This document shows, one piece after another, positions 51,965 to 61,025 of a stretch of 64,000 bases of DNA. Position 1 is the stretch's first letter. Every line of letters begins with the position of its first letter. The notes beneath the pieces were generated by a model, which was not told the origin of the DNA, did no database searches, and saw only the letters and a list, made by a program, of their open reading frames with translations. A program made the translations under genes and the position numbers. The stretch is taken from NCBI RefSeq assembly GCF_034651555.1, contig NZ_JAYEEQ010000010.1, positions 1 through 64,000 on the forward strand. The letters run 5' to 3'. This DNA is from Aurantibrevibacter litoralis (GTDB lineage: Bacteria; Bacteroidota; Bacteroidia; Flavobacteriales; Flavobacteriaceae).

Positions 51965-52172
51965 ATGTTACTATTTATTTTTTTATTCGGTTGCATGGAA
52001 CATCCCAGTCCGTATTTCGCTGTGTGATCAAAAATTAATCATGGGCGTTTCATGTATTCTTAGTTTTTGATTTTTTTCGCAGCCCACCGTAACGAACAGA
52101 ATCGTGTTTGGGCTATGATTTAATTTTCCATAATTCCGTTCTACTATTTTAATAGCATACACCACATATTGG

Positions 52173-52189
52173 CGCAAACAGAGTTTGCG
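52173..52189. repeat. Small hairpin upstream of the SusC gene
   Basis: CGCAAAC (52173-52179) and GTTTGCG (52183-52189) form a 7-bp stem with an AGA loop in the gap between the DUF2064 gene and SusC. There is no T-run, so it is not a clear terminator. Confidence 0.3.
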
Positions 52190-52225
52190 TTAGCAATGAA
52201 GTGGTTGTTATGTTTAGAAGGAAAA

Positions 52226-52924
52226 TTAGTGGCCGGGAGGACCGCGAAGCGTATGTGCCTTAGCTAAGGCCGAAGGCATAAAAAGTACCCTATTCTTTGT
52301 ATAGGTTAGGTTAGGTCTTGACAGTTGGCCTAAAACAAACTTAGAAAGTGCCAAAAAAGGGTTTTCAAGGGCAAAAGTTAGCATATCCTTAGCCGTGTCA
52401 ATGTCGGCAAGGGGTTGTAGCAGTGCTATAGTATCTGTATTTCCTAGCGCATTTTCGGCTAGATGCTGGAATAAGGTGTCTTGCAACCAAGGCAAAGCAC
52501 TAAAAGTGTTTTTAGTAAAGGAAGCCTTTTGGACTCCTATAAGATATACGCCGCCATCGGTAGAAGGGCCTACTACCACCTTATGTTCTTGTAATTTGTC
52601 TATCGCAGTCCTAAGAAGATCTGTGGTAAGCAAAGGACAGTCGTTTCCAATGGAGACTACTTTGGTATATCCTTGATCATATAATTCTTGGAACGCATTG
52701 GCAAAACGTTCGCCAAAGGTATGGCCACGTTGCTTTTTTTCGTCAATCCAAACTACATCTACGCCACTTTTAAGCGCTATATCGGCAGTTTGTTTGATAA
52801 GGATATTAAAAAAATCCTGAGTTGCTGCTTGTTTTCCACTTCCAAAAAGTGCCTTTCTCTTGGCTTCCTTTTGCGCTGAAAGTGAGAATACTAATAGGGC
52901 AGTATCGTTGATTTTTTGCTTCAT
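52226..52924 (-). CDS. DUF2064 family glycosyltransferase-like protein
   Basis: A 232-residue protein of the DUF2064 (TIGR04282) family, a GT-A-like fold related to sugar nucleotide transferases. The signature is GNDCPLLTTDLL and VGPSTDGGVYLIGV near residues 92-127. Relatives have been tied to arsenosugar synthesis, but nothing here links this gene to arsenic, so I give only the family. It stands alone between the SusC gene and a TetR regulator. Confidence 0.82.
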   Translation of the reverse strand: MKQKINDTALLVFSLSAQKEAKRKALFGSGKQAATQDFFNILIKQTADIALKSGVDVVWIDEKKQRGHTFGERFANAFQELYDQGYTKVVSIGNDCPLLTTDLLRTAIDKLQEHKVVVGPSTDGGVYLIGVQKASFTKNTFSALPWLQDTLFQHLAENALGNTDTIALLQPLADIDTAKDMLTFALENPFLALSKFVLGQLSRPNLTYTKNRVLFMPSALAKAHTLRGPPGH

Positions 52925-53315
52925 TAACGGACTTAGTCGTAAAAAAAATAAAACCTTAATTTATTTCCAAAAAAATAGTCGCCTTCTCTCAGAAGCGATA
53001 CGCGCTGTTAAAATCGATAAAAAATTTCTTGAAAAAGGCAGTTCCGATCGCTCCAAAGGTGCGATAAATAGGAAACCACGATCCAAGGGTCGGGGGCTCT
53101 TTAGATTGAAAGGAATACCACATAAACTACCTCGGTGCATTTAAATCGCCACGATCGCGCAAAACCATCCTATAGATTCGCAAAACTAAGAAAAAAGCCT
53201 GTGCCATACTACTCGGATACAAGGCGACGTACTAAAATTAGACCTTAGTCCCTGAGGCAAAACAAACCAATTGGTAAACTAGCGCTACAAGGGAAGCCTT
53301 CTTTAGTACGATTTT

Positions 53316-53345
53316 TACTTTTGAACGAATTTTGAAGCGCTTCAA
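53316..53345 (+). promoter_or_regulatory. Candidate promoter and 14-bp palindrome
   Basis: TACTTTTG (53316-53323) matches the -7 consensus, with a leader of about 100 bases to the ATG at 53427. A perfect palindrome TTGAAGCGCTTCAA (53332-53345) follows nine bases later. Its AGCGCT centre is like LacI-family operators, but no LacI-family gene is in the window. Confidence 0.4.
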
Positions 53346-53387
53346 CTTCTAATTTTCAAGAACCACGGATTTCATCAGTTCTTTGTT

Positions 53388-53405
53388 ACAGACTTAACGG
53401 TCTGT
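53388..53405. promoter_or_regulatory. Putative TetR operator before the second TetR gene
   Basis: ACAGAC (53388-53393) and GTCTGT (53400-53405) form a perfect 6-bp inverted repeat with a TTAACG spacer, 21 bases before the start codon. The form is typical of TetR-family operators and fits self-control by the gene that follows. Confidence 0.6.
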
Positions 53406-53426
53406 TTTACCCAAAACCCAAATCTT

Positions 53427-54041
53427 ATGGAAAAAAACCTAAAGCGCATGGCCACCATGCACCGCATGCAAATGACCGGATTAGCCTTGTTCTATCAAAA
53501 CGGCTATTTCAACACCAGTATCGACGATATCCTAAAGGAGCTTCATCTTTCTAAAGGGGCATTTTACTACCACTTTAAGTCGAAAGAGGATTTTTTTATC
53601 AGTATTATTCAAAACTTGGTTGTGCAAAAAGTATATCATCTTCTGGTAGCACCTATCACCGGGAAGCAGGATCCCCTCTATGCCATTTCGAGTTGTTTTG
53701 ACGATGCCTTGGAAACCGCCGAACACAACGAAATGGATAATGGATTTATACTCAGTAATTTTATCACGGAGTTTGGCCGAAAAAATCCTGAAATCAGCGG
53801 CTATCTTCAAGATATTTTAAAAATTTGGGAAGTAAACCTCATCACGGTGCTTCAGAAAGGAAAATCGGACGGGTATATAGAACGCCATGTAGACAGCGAA
53901 GCTGTGGCAACCTACCTTATCTCTTCATATATAGGTATTCGTACCCAAATGGTAGCCGGAAATTCGAAAATACTGCGGTATAAATACATGCAGCAATTAC
54001 GGCAGTATTTCCGTGCTATTGCCGTAAGGCAGTTGGTGTAG
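53427..54041 (+). CDS. TetR/AcrR family transcriptional regulator
   Basis: A 204-residue regulator with the TetR helix-turn-helix at about residues 14-58 (GLALFYQNGYFNTSIDDILKELHLSKGAFYYHFKSK). The C-terminal ligand domain is not specific. It lies alone, with the convergent glycosyltransferase gene after it, so its targets are not obvious beyond itself; the palindrome at 53388-53405 is the likely binding site. Confidence 0.9.
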   Translation: MEKNLKRMATMHRMQMTGLALFYQNGYFNTSIDDILKELHLSKGAFYYHFKSKEDFFISIIQNLVVQKVYHLLVAPITGKQDPLYAISSCFDDALETAEHNEMDNGFILSNFITEFGRKNPEISGYLQDILKIWEVNLITVLQKGKSDGYIERHVDSEAVATYLISSYIGIRTQMVAGNSKILRYKYMQQLRQYFRAIAVRQLV

Positions 54042-54095
54042 GGGTGCTTGCAAGGTTTACAAACGTGTTTCGCTACACACGGATACCCCTTGCTT

Positions 54096-55157
54096 CTATT
54101 GCAAAATGGTTTCAATTTTTTGAACAACGGCGGATGGAGGTATTGTCTCCATGACCGTGTCATAGCCTGAGGGCATCTTGTTGCCGTAAACAGAGGTGGG
54201 AATCTGTGGAAATTTTTTTCGGTCGGCAAGCAGGGCATAGTGAGGGTCTTGTGCATACGGATAAAAGCCGGCAAACGGATGGGTAACCCCCCAAAGTGTG
54301 ATTACCGGTACGCCGTACATAGCTGCAAGGTGCGCATTGCCGCTATCCATGGCCACCATAAGATCTACGTGGGAAATCAACGCCAATTCTTGCTCAAAAG
54401 AAAATGTACCGGCCGCATTAACACACCCGCTAAACTGATTGGCCCATTTTTGAAGTACGTCCTTTTCAATCGCGCCTCCTCCAAATAAAATTATTCTATA
54501 CCGTTTGGTGTTTTTTAATAAACGAAGTACTTCTTCCATTAAGAAAAGAGGATACATTTTACCCGGAAAGGCAGCGAATGGTGCTATTGCTATCACCTTT
54601 CTTTTTTCAGTTCTGCCCAAAAATTTGCTGCTTTTTGGTGTCAAGGCTTGTTTATGGAGCACCGCTTTTGGCGCTAATTCTAAAGGAAAACCGGATTTAC
54701 GAAACACATCGGCATACCTCTCGTGGGTAGATTTCAGCGATTGAAAGACCTTGTTTTTACCGCGTGTCAACGCCCTTTTTTCCGATCTTCCTTTGTCTAT
54801 CTTTATAACGGTAACACCCCCCATTTTTAAAAAAACCCCCAAAATAGTACTGCGCAGTACGTTGTGCATATCCAAGACCTGCGTTATATGCTGCTCTTTG
54901 AGTTCTTTATAAAGCTTCCAAAGTCCAAAAACACCCTTATGCCGTCCTTTTACATCGGCACAGTACACCTTTACTTGTGGAATGGGGGTAAACATTGGGG
55001 CAAAAAAAGGTCTGGTAAGCACCGTTATTTTTGCACGTGGATATCTTTCTGTAAAACTTAGGATGACCGGCACCAACATGGCCACATCGCCCATAGCAGA
55101 GAGACGGATAATGAGCAAATGAGGGGTTTTGTCTGCTGTTTTTTTACTTTTGACCAC
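54096..55157 (-). CDS. Glycosyltransferase family 9 (heptosyltransferase-like)
   Basis: A 353-residue GT-B glycosyltransferase of the lipopolysaccharide-core type. The LLIIRLSAMGDVAML start (about residues 14-28) is the family's N-terminal motif, and the late DLMVAMDSGNAHLAAMYGVPVITLWGVTHP (about 270-300) is its nucleotide-sugar binding region. It adds a sugar, probably a heptose or similar, to a lipid-linked acceptor on the inner face of the membrane. Its start overlaps the end of the DUF4254 gene by 14 bases. Confidence 0.9.
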   Translation of the reverse strand: MVKSKKTADKTPHLLIIRLSAMGDVAMLVPVILSFTERYPRAKITVLTRPFFAPMFTPIPQVKVYCADVKGRHKGVFGLWKLYKELKEQHITQVLDMHNVLRSTILGVFLKMGGVTVIKIDKGRSEKRALTRGKNKVFQSLKSTHERYADVFRKSGFPLELAPKAVLHKQALTPKSSKFLGRTEKRKVIAIAPFAAFPGKMYPLFLMEEVLRLLKNTKRYRIILFGGGAIEKDVLQKWANQFSGCVNAAGTFSFEQELALISHVDLMVAMDSGNAHLAAMYGVPVITLWGVTHPFAGFYPYAQDPHYALLADRKKFPQIPTSVYGNKMPSGYDTVMETIPPSAVVQKIETILQ

Positions 55158-55749
55158 GAAGGATGGGGTTTAGTTCCTCGTCGTTATACATTTTCATTTG
55201 TTTATAGACCTTCATGTATTTGTTGCCCGCCTCAATATCGGCCAAAAGCTGATCGATAGCTACTGAGAGATCGGTCCGTTGTTCTAACAAGACTTGCAGC
55301 TTTTTTTGACAAGCGGCCACATGAGCCGTTGTAGCATCCTCGCGGGCTACTTCTTCCTGCATATGGTATATTTTTAAGGCTAAAATAGACAAACGGTCTA
55401 GTGCCCAAGCCGGACTTTCCGTATTAATAGCAGCTGTTGATTTTATTTGAACTGATTGGTATTTTTCCAAAAAATAACTATCAATATATTCTACCAGATT
55501 GGTTCTGTCCTGATTGCTGGCATCTATTTTTCGTTTTAAATCTAACGCCGCCACCGGATCTATTTGAGGATCCCGAATAAGGTCTTCGTAGTGCCATTGT
55601 ACGGTATCTATCCAGTTTTTTCGATACAATAGACGCGCAATAGGCTCTTCCTTTTCAAACGGATTGGTAAATGGCTGATACACATCATCTACCTTATGGT
55701 AATCCTGAATACTTTTTTCAAAAATAGAATACGCAAATGAGCTAAACAT
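55144..55749 (-). CDS. DUF4254 family protein
   Basis: A 201-residue helical protein of the DUF4254 family, recognised from the FAYSIFEKSIQDYHK start and the LYRKNWIDTVQWHYEDLIRDP segment near residues 42-62. The family occurs widely in Flavobacteriia beside a family 9 glycosyltransferase, as here, and its function is unknown. It overlaps that gene by 14 bases. Confidence 0.87.
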   Translation of the reverse strand: MFSSFAYSIFEKSIQDYHKVDDVYQPFTNPFEKEEPIARLLYRKNWIDTVQWHYEDLIRDPQIDPVAALDLKRKIDASNQDRTNLVEYIDSYFLEKYQSVQIKSTAAINTESPAWALDRLSILALKIYHMQEEVAREDATTAHVAACQKKLQVLLEQRTDLSVAIDQLLADIEAGNKYMKVYKQMKMYNDEELNPILRGQK

Positions 55750-55784
55750 GACTGTGAGAGATTTGATACAAAGATACTTGATTT

Positions 55785-56723
55785 TTATGGGAATGCTATA
55801 TTCCAGACAAAAACCAAAAAGGGAATTAAGGTGAAGGCCGTAAGTGCCAACTCTTTTATTCTAGGCTTTTTAAGGGTGTCTATAAAATTATTGAGAAAAA
55901 TAGCCGCCGGAAAAAAGGTAAGCATTAGGGGTGCACCCGGGTTTTCGGTTTCCAAAAAATGAAGCATCATCCCCAAATAAAAAAAAACCACCAATAACCG
56001 CAGCATCATGATCCTGCCTAAGCCCAATTTGGCGGTCTTGGAAAAAACCGTTATCCCAATACTACTCATACATAGGAAATAGAGCATCCATTTTAGACTT
56101 TGCACCCAGTCAAAAAAATACCCGGCGGGCAAGGAGAGCGAAAACACATAATGCGCCCTGAGAAAGTTTTGATTTCCGGTAAGCATCATTATCGCCACAA
56201 TGAGGAGTAAAAAAGTGGCGACAGACACCAGAGGTACTGTCCAATTTCTGATGTTTTTAGCATCATAAAAATAAATCGCAATAAATACCAACACCAAATA
56301 CATTAACGCCCAATCGTAGAACAAACTGGCGATTAAAATCCACAGCGTAGCATCAAAAACTTTATGCTTCACCTCTTTAAGAGATTTAATGCTGATAATG
56401 CGCCGTATGGCCAACAACATAAAGAAATTGCATAATATCGCATTTCTATCGGCTATACTCTCGGGAAAAAGCACCACCAAGACCGCAAAAAACAAAATGG
56501 CATAGGAGTTCCCTTCGGTGATTTTATTACGAGAAACGATAAAATGAATCAAAAAAACACTGAACAGCAACACGGCCAAAACAAGCGTTTTAGTCAAAAA
56601 TTGTGCTGATGTAACTTGCTGATCCAACAAAAAGAAGTGTACAAGGCTGTAGAAGGTAAAGAGAAAAACAAGTACGATGATATAATTTATGGGTTTTGTT
56701 TTTCCAAAAACACTTGAAATCAT
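55785..56723 (-). CDS. DUF6427 family membrane protein
   Basis: A 312-residue protein with about nine or ten membrane helices and no soluble domain. The NYIIVLVFLFTFYSLVHFFLLDQQ start and the FPESIADRNAILCNFFMLLAIRRI segment (about 83-110) match DUF6427, a family of Flavobacteriia of unknown function. It is divergent from the DUF6341 gene, whose promoter lies partly inside its first codons. Confidence 0.85.
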   Translation of the reverse strand: MISSVFGKTKPINYIIVLVFLFTFYSLVHFFLLDQQVTSAQFLTKTLVLAVLLFSVFLIHFIVSRNKITEGNSYAILFFAVLVVLFPESIADRNAILCNFFMLLAIRRIISIKSLKEVKHKVFDATLWILIASLFYDWALMYLVLVFIAIYFYDAKNIRNWTVPLVSVATFLLLIVAIMMLTGNQNFLRAHYVFSLSLPAGYFFDWVQSLKWMLYFLCMSSIGITVFSKTAKLGLGRIMMLRLLVVFFYLGMMLHFLETENPGAPLMLTFFPAAIFLNNFIDTLKKPRIKELALTAFTLIPFLVFVWNIAFP

Positions 56724-56743
56724 CCGCAGTTTTTATATTTTTG
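56714..56743 (+). promoter_or_regulatory. Promoter of the DUF6341 gene
   Basis: TTG (56714-56716), a 19-base spacer and TATTTTTG (56736-56743) fit the -33/-7 pattern. The promoter overlaps the first codons of the divergent DUF6427 gene and sets the DUF6341 start at 56761. Confidence 0.55.
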
Positions 56744-56760
56744 TAGTAAATATAAAGAAC

Positions 56761-56982
56761 ATGACCGCATTTTTTAAAGGGATCGAGGATTTATTTGTAA
56801 ACTTTCTGTTTTTACCGTTTGATGCCATACGATCCATGGAGAACTGGTGGGGAGCCAACACATTGAATTGGGTGTTTATGTTGATTGGTTTTGCCGGAAT
56901 GGTGTATTGGATGTTGCAATTGAAAGATTTTGATCAAAAAGGCGAAGAAGACAAATCGATCACGGCGCATTCCTATCTATAA
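56761..56982 (+). CDS. DUF6341 family small membrane protein
   Basis: A 73-residue protein with a membrane segment (NWVFMLIGFAGMVYWMLQL, about residues 35-53) after an amphipathic start (FKGIEDLFVNFLFLPFDAIR) and ending in an acidic tail. It matches DUF6341, a Flavobacteriia family of unknown role usually found beside DUF6427, as here. The longer frame from 56689 contains the promoter, so the 56761 ATG is the start. It overlaps the convergent purD gene by six bases. Confidence 0.85.
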   Translation: MTAFFKGIEDLFVNFLFLPFDAIRSMENWWGANTLNWVFMLIGFAGMVYWMLQLKDFDQKGEEDKSITAHSYL

Positions 56983-58248
56983 ATCGAACCCCAAGTCGGT
57001 GCGATAATACATGCCTTCGAAATGCAATTTTCCTATATTTTTATAGGCTTTTTGCAGTGCCATGTTGTAGTCGTTTCCAAAAGCGGTTACGGCGAGTACC
57101 CGACCTCCATCGGTGACTATTTTGCCATTGCGCATTTGTGTGCCTGCATGAAATACTAAGGCGTCTGTACTATTTTCAAACCCTGTTATTTCTTTGCCCT
57201 TTTCATAGGCCTCCGGATATCCTCCTGAAACGGCCATTACCGTAGTGGCACTACGCTCGTCAATCTCTAAATGAATGGTATCTAAGGTCTGTTTCGCCAT
57301 AGCCTGAAAAAGCTCCAGCAAATCATTTTTGATACGGGGTACCACCACTTCCGTTTCCGGATCGCCTAAACGAACGTTATATTCAATAACAAATGGTTCC
57401 CCTTCCACTTTTATTAATCCAATAAAAATAAAACCAACATACGGTAAATTGTCCTTTTTAAGACCTTCTATGGTGGGTTTTACTATGCGCCGGTGTACTT
57501 TGTCCATAAAATCGGCATCTGCAAAAGGAACCGGCGATATGGCACCCATTCCGCCTGTATTTAGTCCGGTATCTCCTTCGCCAATACGTTTATAGTCTTT
57601 TGCCGTAGGCAGCACTTTATAATGCGCCCCATCGGTTAACACAAAAACACTCAATTCTATGCCCGACAAAAATTCTTCTATGACCACCGTAGTACTGGCA
57701 GTACCAAATTTGGCATCAACCAGCATGCTGCGTAGCTCTTCTTTTGCTTCCTGCAAATCGTGCAGAATAAGCACGCCTTTCCCGGCTGCCAGACCATCGG
57801 CTTTTAAAACATAGGGAGGTTTCAGAGCATCTAAAAACTGAAACCCTTGGTGCAAGCTTTCTTTGCTAAAGTGATTGTAGGCAGCTGTGGGAATCCTATG
57901 CCGCATCATAAATTCCTTGGCAAACTGCTTACTACCTTCTAAAGCCGCAGCGGCTTTTTGCGGGCCTATAACCGGAATGTGCCTTAACTGCGGATCGTTC
58001 AAGAAAAAATCGTGCACGCCATTTACCAACGGGTCTTCGGGACCTACCACTAACATCGAAATAGCCTCCTGTAGTACCAAGGCCTTTATGGCCTGAAAAT
58101 CATTGACTCCAATCGCCACATTACTAGCTATTGCAGCCGTACCCGCATTTCCGGGTGCTACAAACAATTTATTGAGTTTTGGACTTTGTTTTAGTTTCCA
58201 CGCTAAGGTATGCTCGCGGCCACCGGCACCAAGGATAAGAATGTTCAT
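56977..58248 (-). CDS. purD: Phosphoribosylamine-glycine ligase
   Basis: The 423-residue ATP-grasp ligase of purine synthesis, which joins glycine to phosphoribosylamine in the cytoplasm. The N-terminal ILILGAGGREHTLAWKL, the ATP-grasp segment LKADGLAAGKGV (about residue 135-146) and the metal-binding EYNVRLGDPETEVV all fit PurD. The start at 58248 is preferred over 58266 by homology of the MNILILGAGGREH start. It is the only purine gene in the window. Confidence 0.96.
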   Translation of the reverse strand: MNILILGAGGREHTLAWKLKQSPKLNKLFVAPGNAGTAAIASNVAIGVNDFQAIKALVLQEAISMLVVGPEDPLVNGVHDFFLNDPQLRHIPVIGPQKAAAALEGSKQFAKEFMMRHRIPTAAYNHFSKESLHQGFQFLDALKPPYVLKADGLAAGKGVLILHDLQEAKEELRSMLVDAKFGTASTTVVIEEFLSGIELSVFVLTDGAHYKVLPTAKDYKRIGEGDTGLNTGGMGAISPVPFADADFMDKVHRRIVKPTIEGLKKDNLPYVGFIFIGLIKVEGEPFVIEYNVRLGDPETEVVVPRIKNDLLELFQAMAKQTLDTIHLEIDERSATTVMAVSGGYPEAYEKGKEITGFENSTDALVFHAGTQMRNGKIVTDGGRVLAVTAFGNDYNMALQKAYKNIGKLHFEGMYYRTDLGFDL

Positions 58249-58399
58249 CATTAAAAATTTGCCCAAAAATACATTTTGCAGCGCAATTTACCCCTGTATC
58301 CCAGCGGGAAAAATGAATTCCTTTACAAAAACAAGAGTAGCTGTGAGTACAGCGGACTTTAATTGACTTTTTTTGGTCTGTTTTACGCTTTGTTACTCC

Positions 58400-59386
58400 T
58401 TACTTCTTGTTTCTATCGGCAAAATCTCGATGTTCGGTTTTTGTTAGTTCTTCTTGTGTAAGGGTTTTAAAGAAATCCCACGTTTTCTTCATGCCTTCGG
58501 CCCTTCCCACCTTGGGCTCCCAACCCAATAATTCTTTTGCCTTGGTAATATCGGGCTGGCGTTGCATAGGGTCGTCCTGTGGTAGCGGTTGATATATGAT
58601 TTTTTGATTTGTGCCCGTTAGTTTAATTATTTCCTCGGCAAATTGTTTGATGGTGATTTCATGGGGATTGCCAATGTTTACGGGAGCGCTATAATCGCTC
58701 ATCAACAATCTATAAATACCCTCCACCTCATCGTCTACATAACAAAAGGATCGGGTTTGCGACCCATCTCCAAATACCGTTAAATCTTCCCCCCGAAGTG
58801 CTTGTCCCATAAAAGCAGGGATAACACGCCCGTCGTTTAACCGCATTCTGGGCCCGTAGGTGTTAAATATGCGTACGATACGCGTTTCTACCCCATGAAA
58901 TCGGTGATACGCCATGGTAATAGATTCCTGAAACCGCTTGGCTTCGTCATAGACACCTCGCGGGCCAATAGTGTTTACATTGCCATAGTACTCCTCTGTC
59001 TGTGGATGCACCAAGGGGTCTCCATAAATTTCAGAGGTAGAGGCGATAAGGATGCGCGCCTTTTTTTCCTTGGCCAAGCCTAGTAAATTATGCGTGCCCA
59101 AGGCACCTACTTTTAGGGTCTGAATAGGAATTTTAAGATAGTCTATGGGGCTGGCCGGAGAGGCAAAATGCAAAATATAATCGAGTTTGCCAGGCACGTG
59201 TACGAATTTGGTAACATCGTGGTGGTAGAACTCGAACTGTTCTAATTTAAATAGGTGTTCTATATTCTTTAGATCTCCGGTAATAAGGTTATCCATGGCA
59301 ATGACATGGAATCCTTCTTTTATAAACCTGTCGCATAAATGCGATCCTAAAAATCCGGCGGCACCGGTGATTAATACTTTTTTCAC
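58400..59386 (-). CDS. UDP-glucuronate decarboxylase (UDP-xylose synthase)
   Basis: A 328-residue short-chain dehydrogenase/reductase that turns UDP-glucuronate into UDP-xylose. The NAD fold is GAAGFLGSH (8-16), the STSEIYGDP motif is at 117-125 and the catalytic pair is Y146 and K150 in YDEAKR. The GPRMRLNDGRVIPAF and DGSQTRSFCYVDD segments are diagnostic of the UXS family. It lies next to the surface polysaccharide genes and likely supplies a sugar for them. Confidence 0.93.
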   Translation of the reverse strand: MKKVLITGAAGFLGSHLCDRFIKEGFHVIAMDNLITGDLKNIEHLFKLEQFEFYHHDVTKFVHVPGKLDYILHFASPASPIDYLKIPIQTLKVGALGTHNLLGLAKEKKARILIASTSEIYGDPLVHPQTEEYYGNVNTIGPRGVYDEAKRFQESITMAYHRFHGVETRIVRIFNTYGPRMRLNDGRVIPAFMGQALRGEDLTVFGDGSQTRSFCYVDDEVEGIYRLLMSDYSAPVNIGNPHEITIKQFAEEIIKLTGTNQKIIYQPLPQDDPMQRQPDITKAKELLGWEPKVGRAEGMKKTWDFFKTLTQEELTKTEHRDFADRNKK

Positions 59387-59810
59387 TTAAAATAATTTAA
59401 ATGGTTATGGTGTAGATTTCTACTCAAAATTAGGAACATATGCGACATGAATGCTTTTTTTCTGATAAACGACCCAAAAACCTAGGCAAGTACCCTATTG
59501 CTTGCTTAATGCGCCTTTGCTTCCATTGCTATGTTCTGTTTTCCTAAATTATATAATTCTTTTGCTACTGCGCTATTGATCATAGTACAAACATTACACT
59601 TTCGGAATTACATTCCGAAATTGTAAATGTTAATAGGCCTTTGCCTCCCCGGAAAATGCATTTAACACCGTTTGCACTATAATTTTAAGATCTAAAAAGA
59701 GCGACCAGTTTTCGATATAAAAGATGTCAAATTTTATGCGATTCTATTTCCACTTCTATATTTCTGGGCAGTATCTAAAAAAATGAAAAGTGTACGCAAT
59801 TACCAACATT
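59387..59810. other. Gap with a decayed sugar transferase tail
   Basis: About 420 bases with no intact gene. It holds the transferase remnant (listed separately) and a 9-bp hairpin TTTCGGAAT/ATTCCGAAA (59600-59620), which lies just after the remnant's stop and may have been its terminator. Confidence 0.6.
59630..59743 (-). pseudogene. C-terminal remnant of a WcaJ-type undecaprenyl-phosphate sugar transferase
   Basis: The minus strand encodes, from 59743 down to the TAA at 59632-59630, a 37-residue stretch containing FDIFYIENWSLFLDLKII and ending FSGEAKAY, the unmistakable tail of bacterial sugar transferases that start polysaccharide repeats. Just upstream the frame is broken by stops at 59744-59746 and 59756-59758, and a shifted frame suggests RGEVE-like residues, so the main body is gone. 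It appears to be what is left after deletion of a wcaJ-like gene. Confidence 0.8.
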
Positions 59811-61004
59811 TTAGGATCTGGAATCTTTATTTTTATCAGAATCTCGTTCAAGGCCTCTATTGGCATTTTCATTCTTAGGAATGCCTTCTACGCGTCTTTT
59901 TATCTTATTTACTTTTCGCTTTAGTACAATTTTTTGCTTCAGCGTAGAAAAGTTGTAATTGTACTTAAAAAAAATATACCCCAAAAATATAACAACTGCT
60001 ACTAGAAAAATCACCATTCCTAAATTTTTAGCTGTACTCCCTAGAATAATAAACAGTATAACAAAAAGAAGATTGAAGCAACCTATTATAAAACTAGCTT
60101 GTTTATGAGAAAGACCCCAATAATCAATTAAAACATGATGGGTATGGTTTCTGTCAGGAGAAAAAGGCCCCCTTTTATTGGCAATACGAATGGTAAATAC
60201 CCTAGCTGTATCAAAAAGCGGAACAATTAAAATACTAATGGCTATTAATGGCGCATTTTCCAAAAGAAAAGGCAAATCTGTGTAGGCATGAGGTTTTAAA
60301 GCCAAGAATTTCAATGTTAAAATACTTATAATGAAACCTACAATGAGTGAGCCTGTATCTCCCATAAATATCTTCTTATCCGAAGACAAATTGAAACCTA
60401 GAAAAGCCATTAATGATGCATTCATTGTAATGCTAATCAAAGCATAAAAATATTCTTCCGTCAAATAAAAAATTGTTGTGTATATAACCATAATAACAAT
60501 ACCAACAATAGAAGCAAGACCGTCGATGCCATCGATTAAATTATAGGAATTTATGATAGTAATCATCATAAATCCCGCTATACACAGATAGAGATAATAG
60601 GGAATTTCATTTATATTGAGAAAGCCATTTAATGAATAAATGGTGAAACTCGGATTAACTAGGATAAAACTTACTGCCAAAGTTTGAGCAATTAACTTTG
60701 CTCCAGGAGAAAGGACAACCAAATCATCTTTGAGACCAACGATAAAAAGAATAGTAAGTCCCGGAATAATATACATTGCCTCATCGAAAGTATCGCGCCC
60801 TTTGATAAAAAAAAGCGCGAATATCAAGGTGTAAAAAAATGCAACACCTCCTAATGTTGGCGTTTTTAAATTATGCGAACTCCTATGATTAGGATCATCC
60901 ATAAGTCTCTTATATTCAACAACTCCTATGATTTTAGGTATTGTTAAATACGTAAGAAGAAAAGACCCTAAAAAAACAAAAATGGCTGTTTCTAAAAAAT
61001 ACAT
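59811..61004 (-). CDS. WecA/MraY-like undecaprenyl-phosphate sugar-1-phosphate transferase
   Basis: A 397-residue polytopic enzyme that starts surface glycan synthesis by moving a sugar-1-phosphate to undecaprenyl phosphate. Visible motifs are YNLIDGIDGLAS (about 153-164), KKIFMGDTGSLIVGF (about 210-224) and the HTHHVLIDYWG end motif (about 285-295) that is typical of the WecA branch. The soluble tail is basic and ends in KNKDSRS. It may have replaced the decayed WcaJ-type enzyme as the initiator for this cluster. Confidence 0.92.
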   Translation of the reverse strand: MYFLETAIFVFLGSFLLTYLTIPKIIGVVEYKRLMDDPNHRSSHNLKTPTLGGVAFFYTLIFALFFIKGRDTFDEAMYIIPGLTILFIVGLKDDLVVLSPGAKLIAQTLAVSFILVNPSFTIYSLNGFLNINEIPYYLYLCIAGFMMITIINSYNLIDGIDGLASIVGIVIMVIYTTIFYLTEEYFYALISITMNASLMAFLGFNLSSDKKIFMGDTGSLIVGFIISILTLKFLALKPHAYTDLPFLLENAPLIAISILIVPLFDTARVFTIRIANKRGPFSPDRNHTHHVLIDYWGLSHKQASFIIGCFNLLFVILFIILGSTAKNLGMVIFLVAVVIFLGYIFFKYNYNFSTLKQKIVLKRKVNKIKRRVEGIPKNENANRGLERDSDKNKDSRS

Positions 61005-61025
61005 GATAAATGCATTCTATTTACC

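Larger units (their letters stand above)
52925..53426. other. Regulatory gap before the second TetR gene
   Basis: About 500 bases with no supported gene. Frames exist but have no recognisable features. The last 110 bases hold a -7 element and two palindromes listed separately. Confidence 0.5.

Noticed and set aside
52860..53144. 94-codon frame upstream of the second TetR gene
   Set aside because: Begins antisense to the DUF2064 gene and has no recognisable features in the gap.
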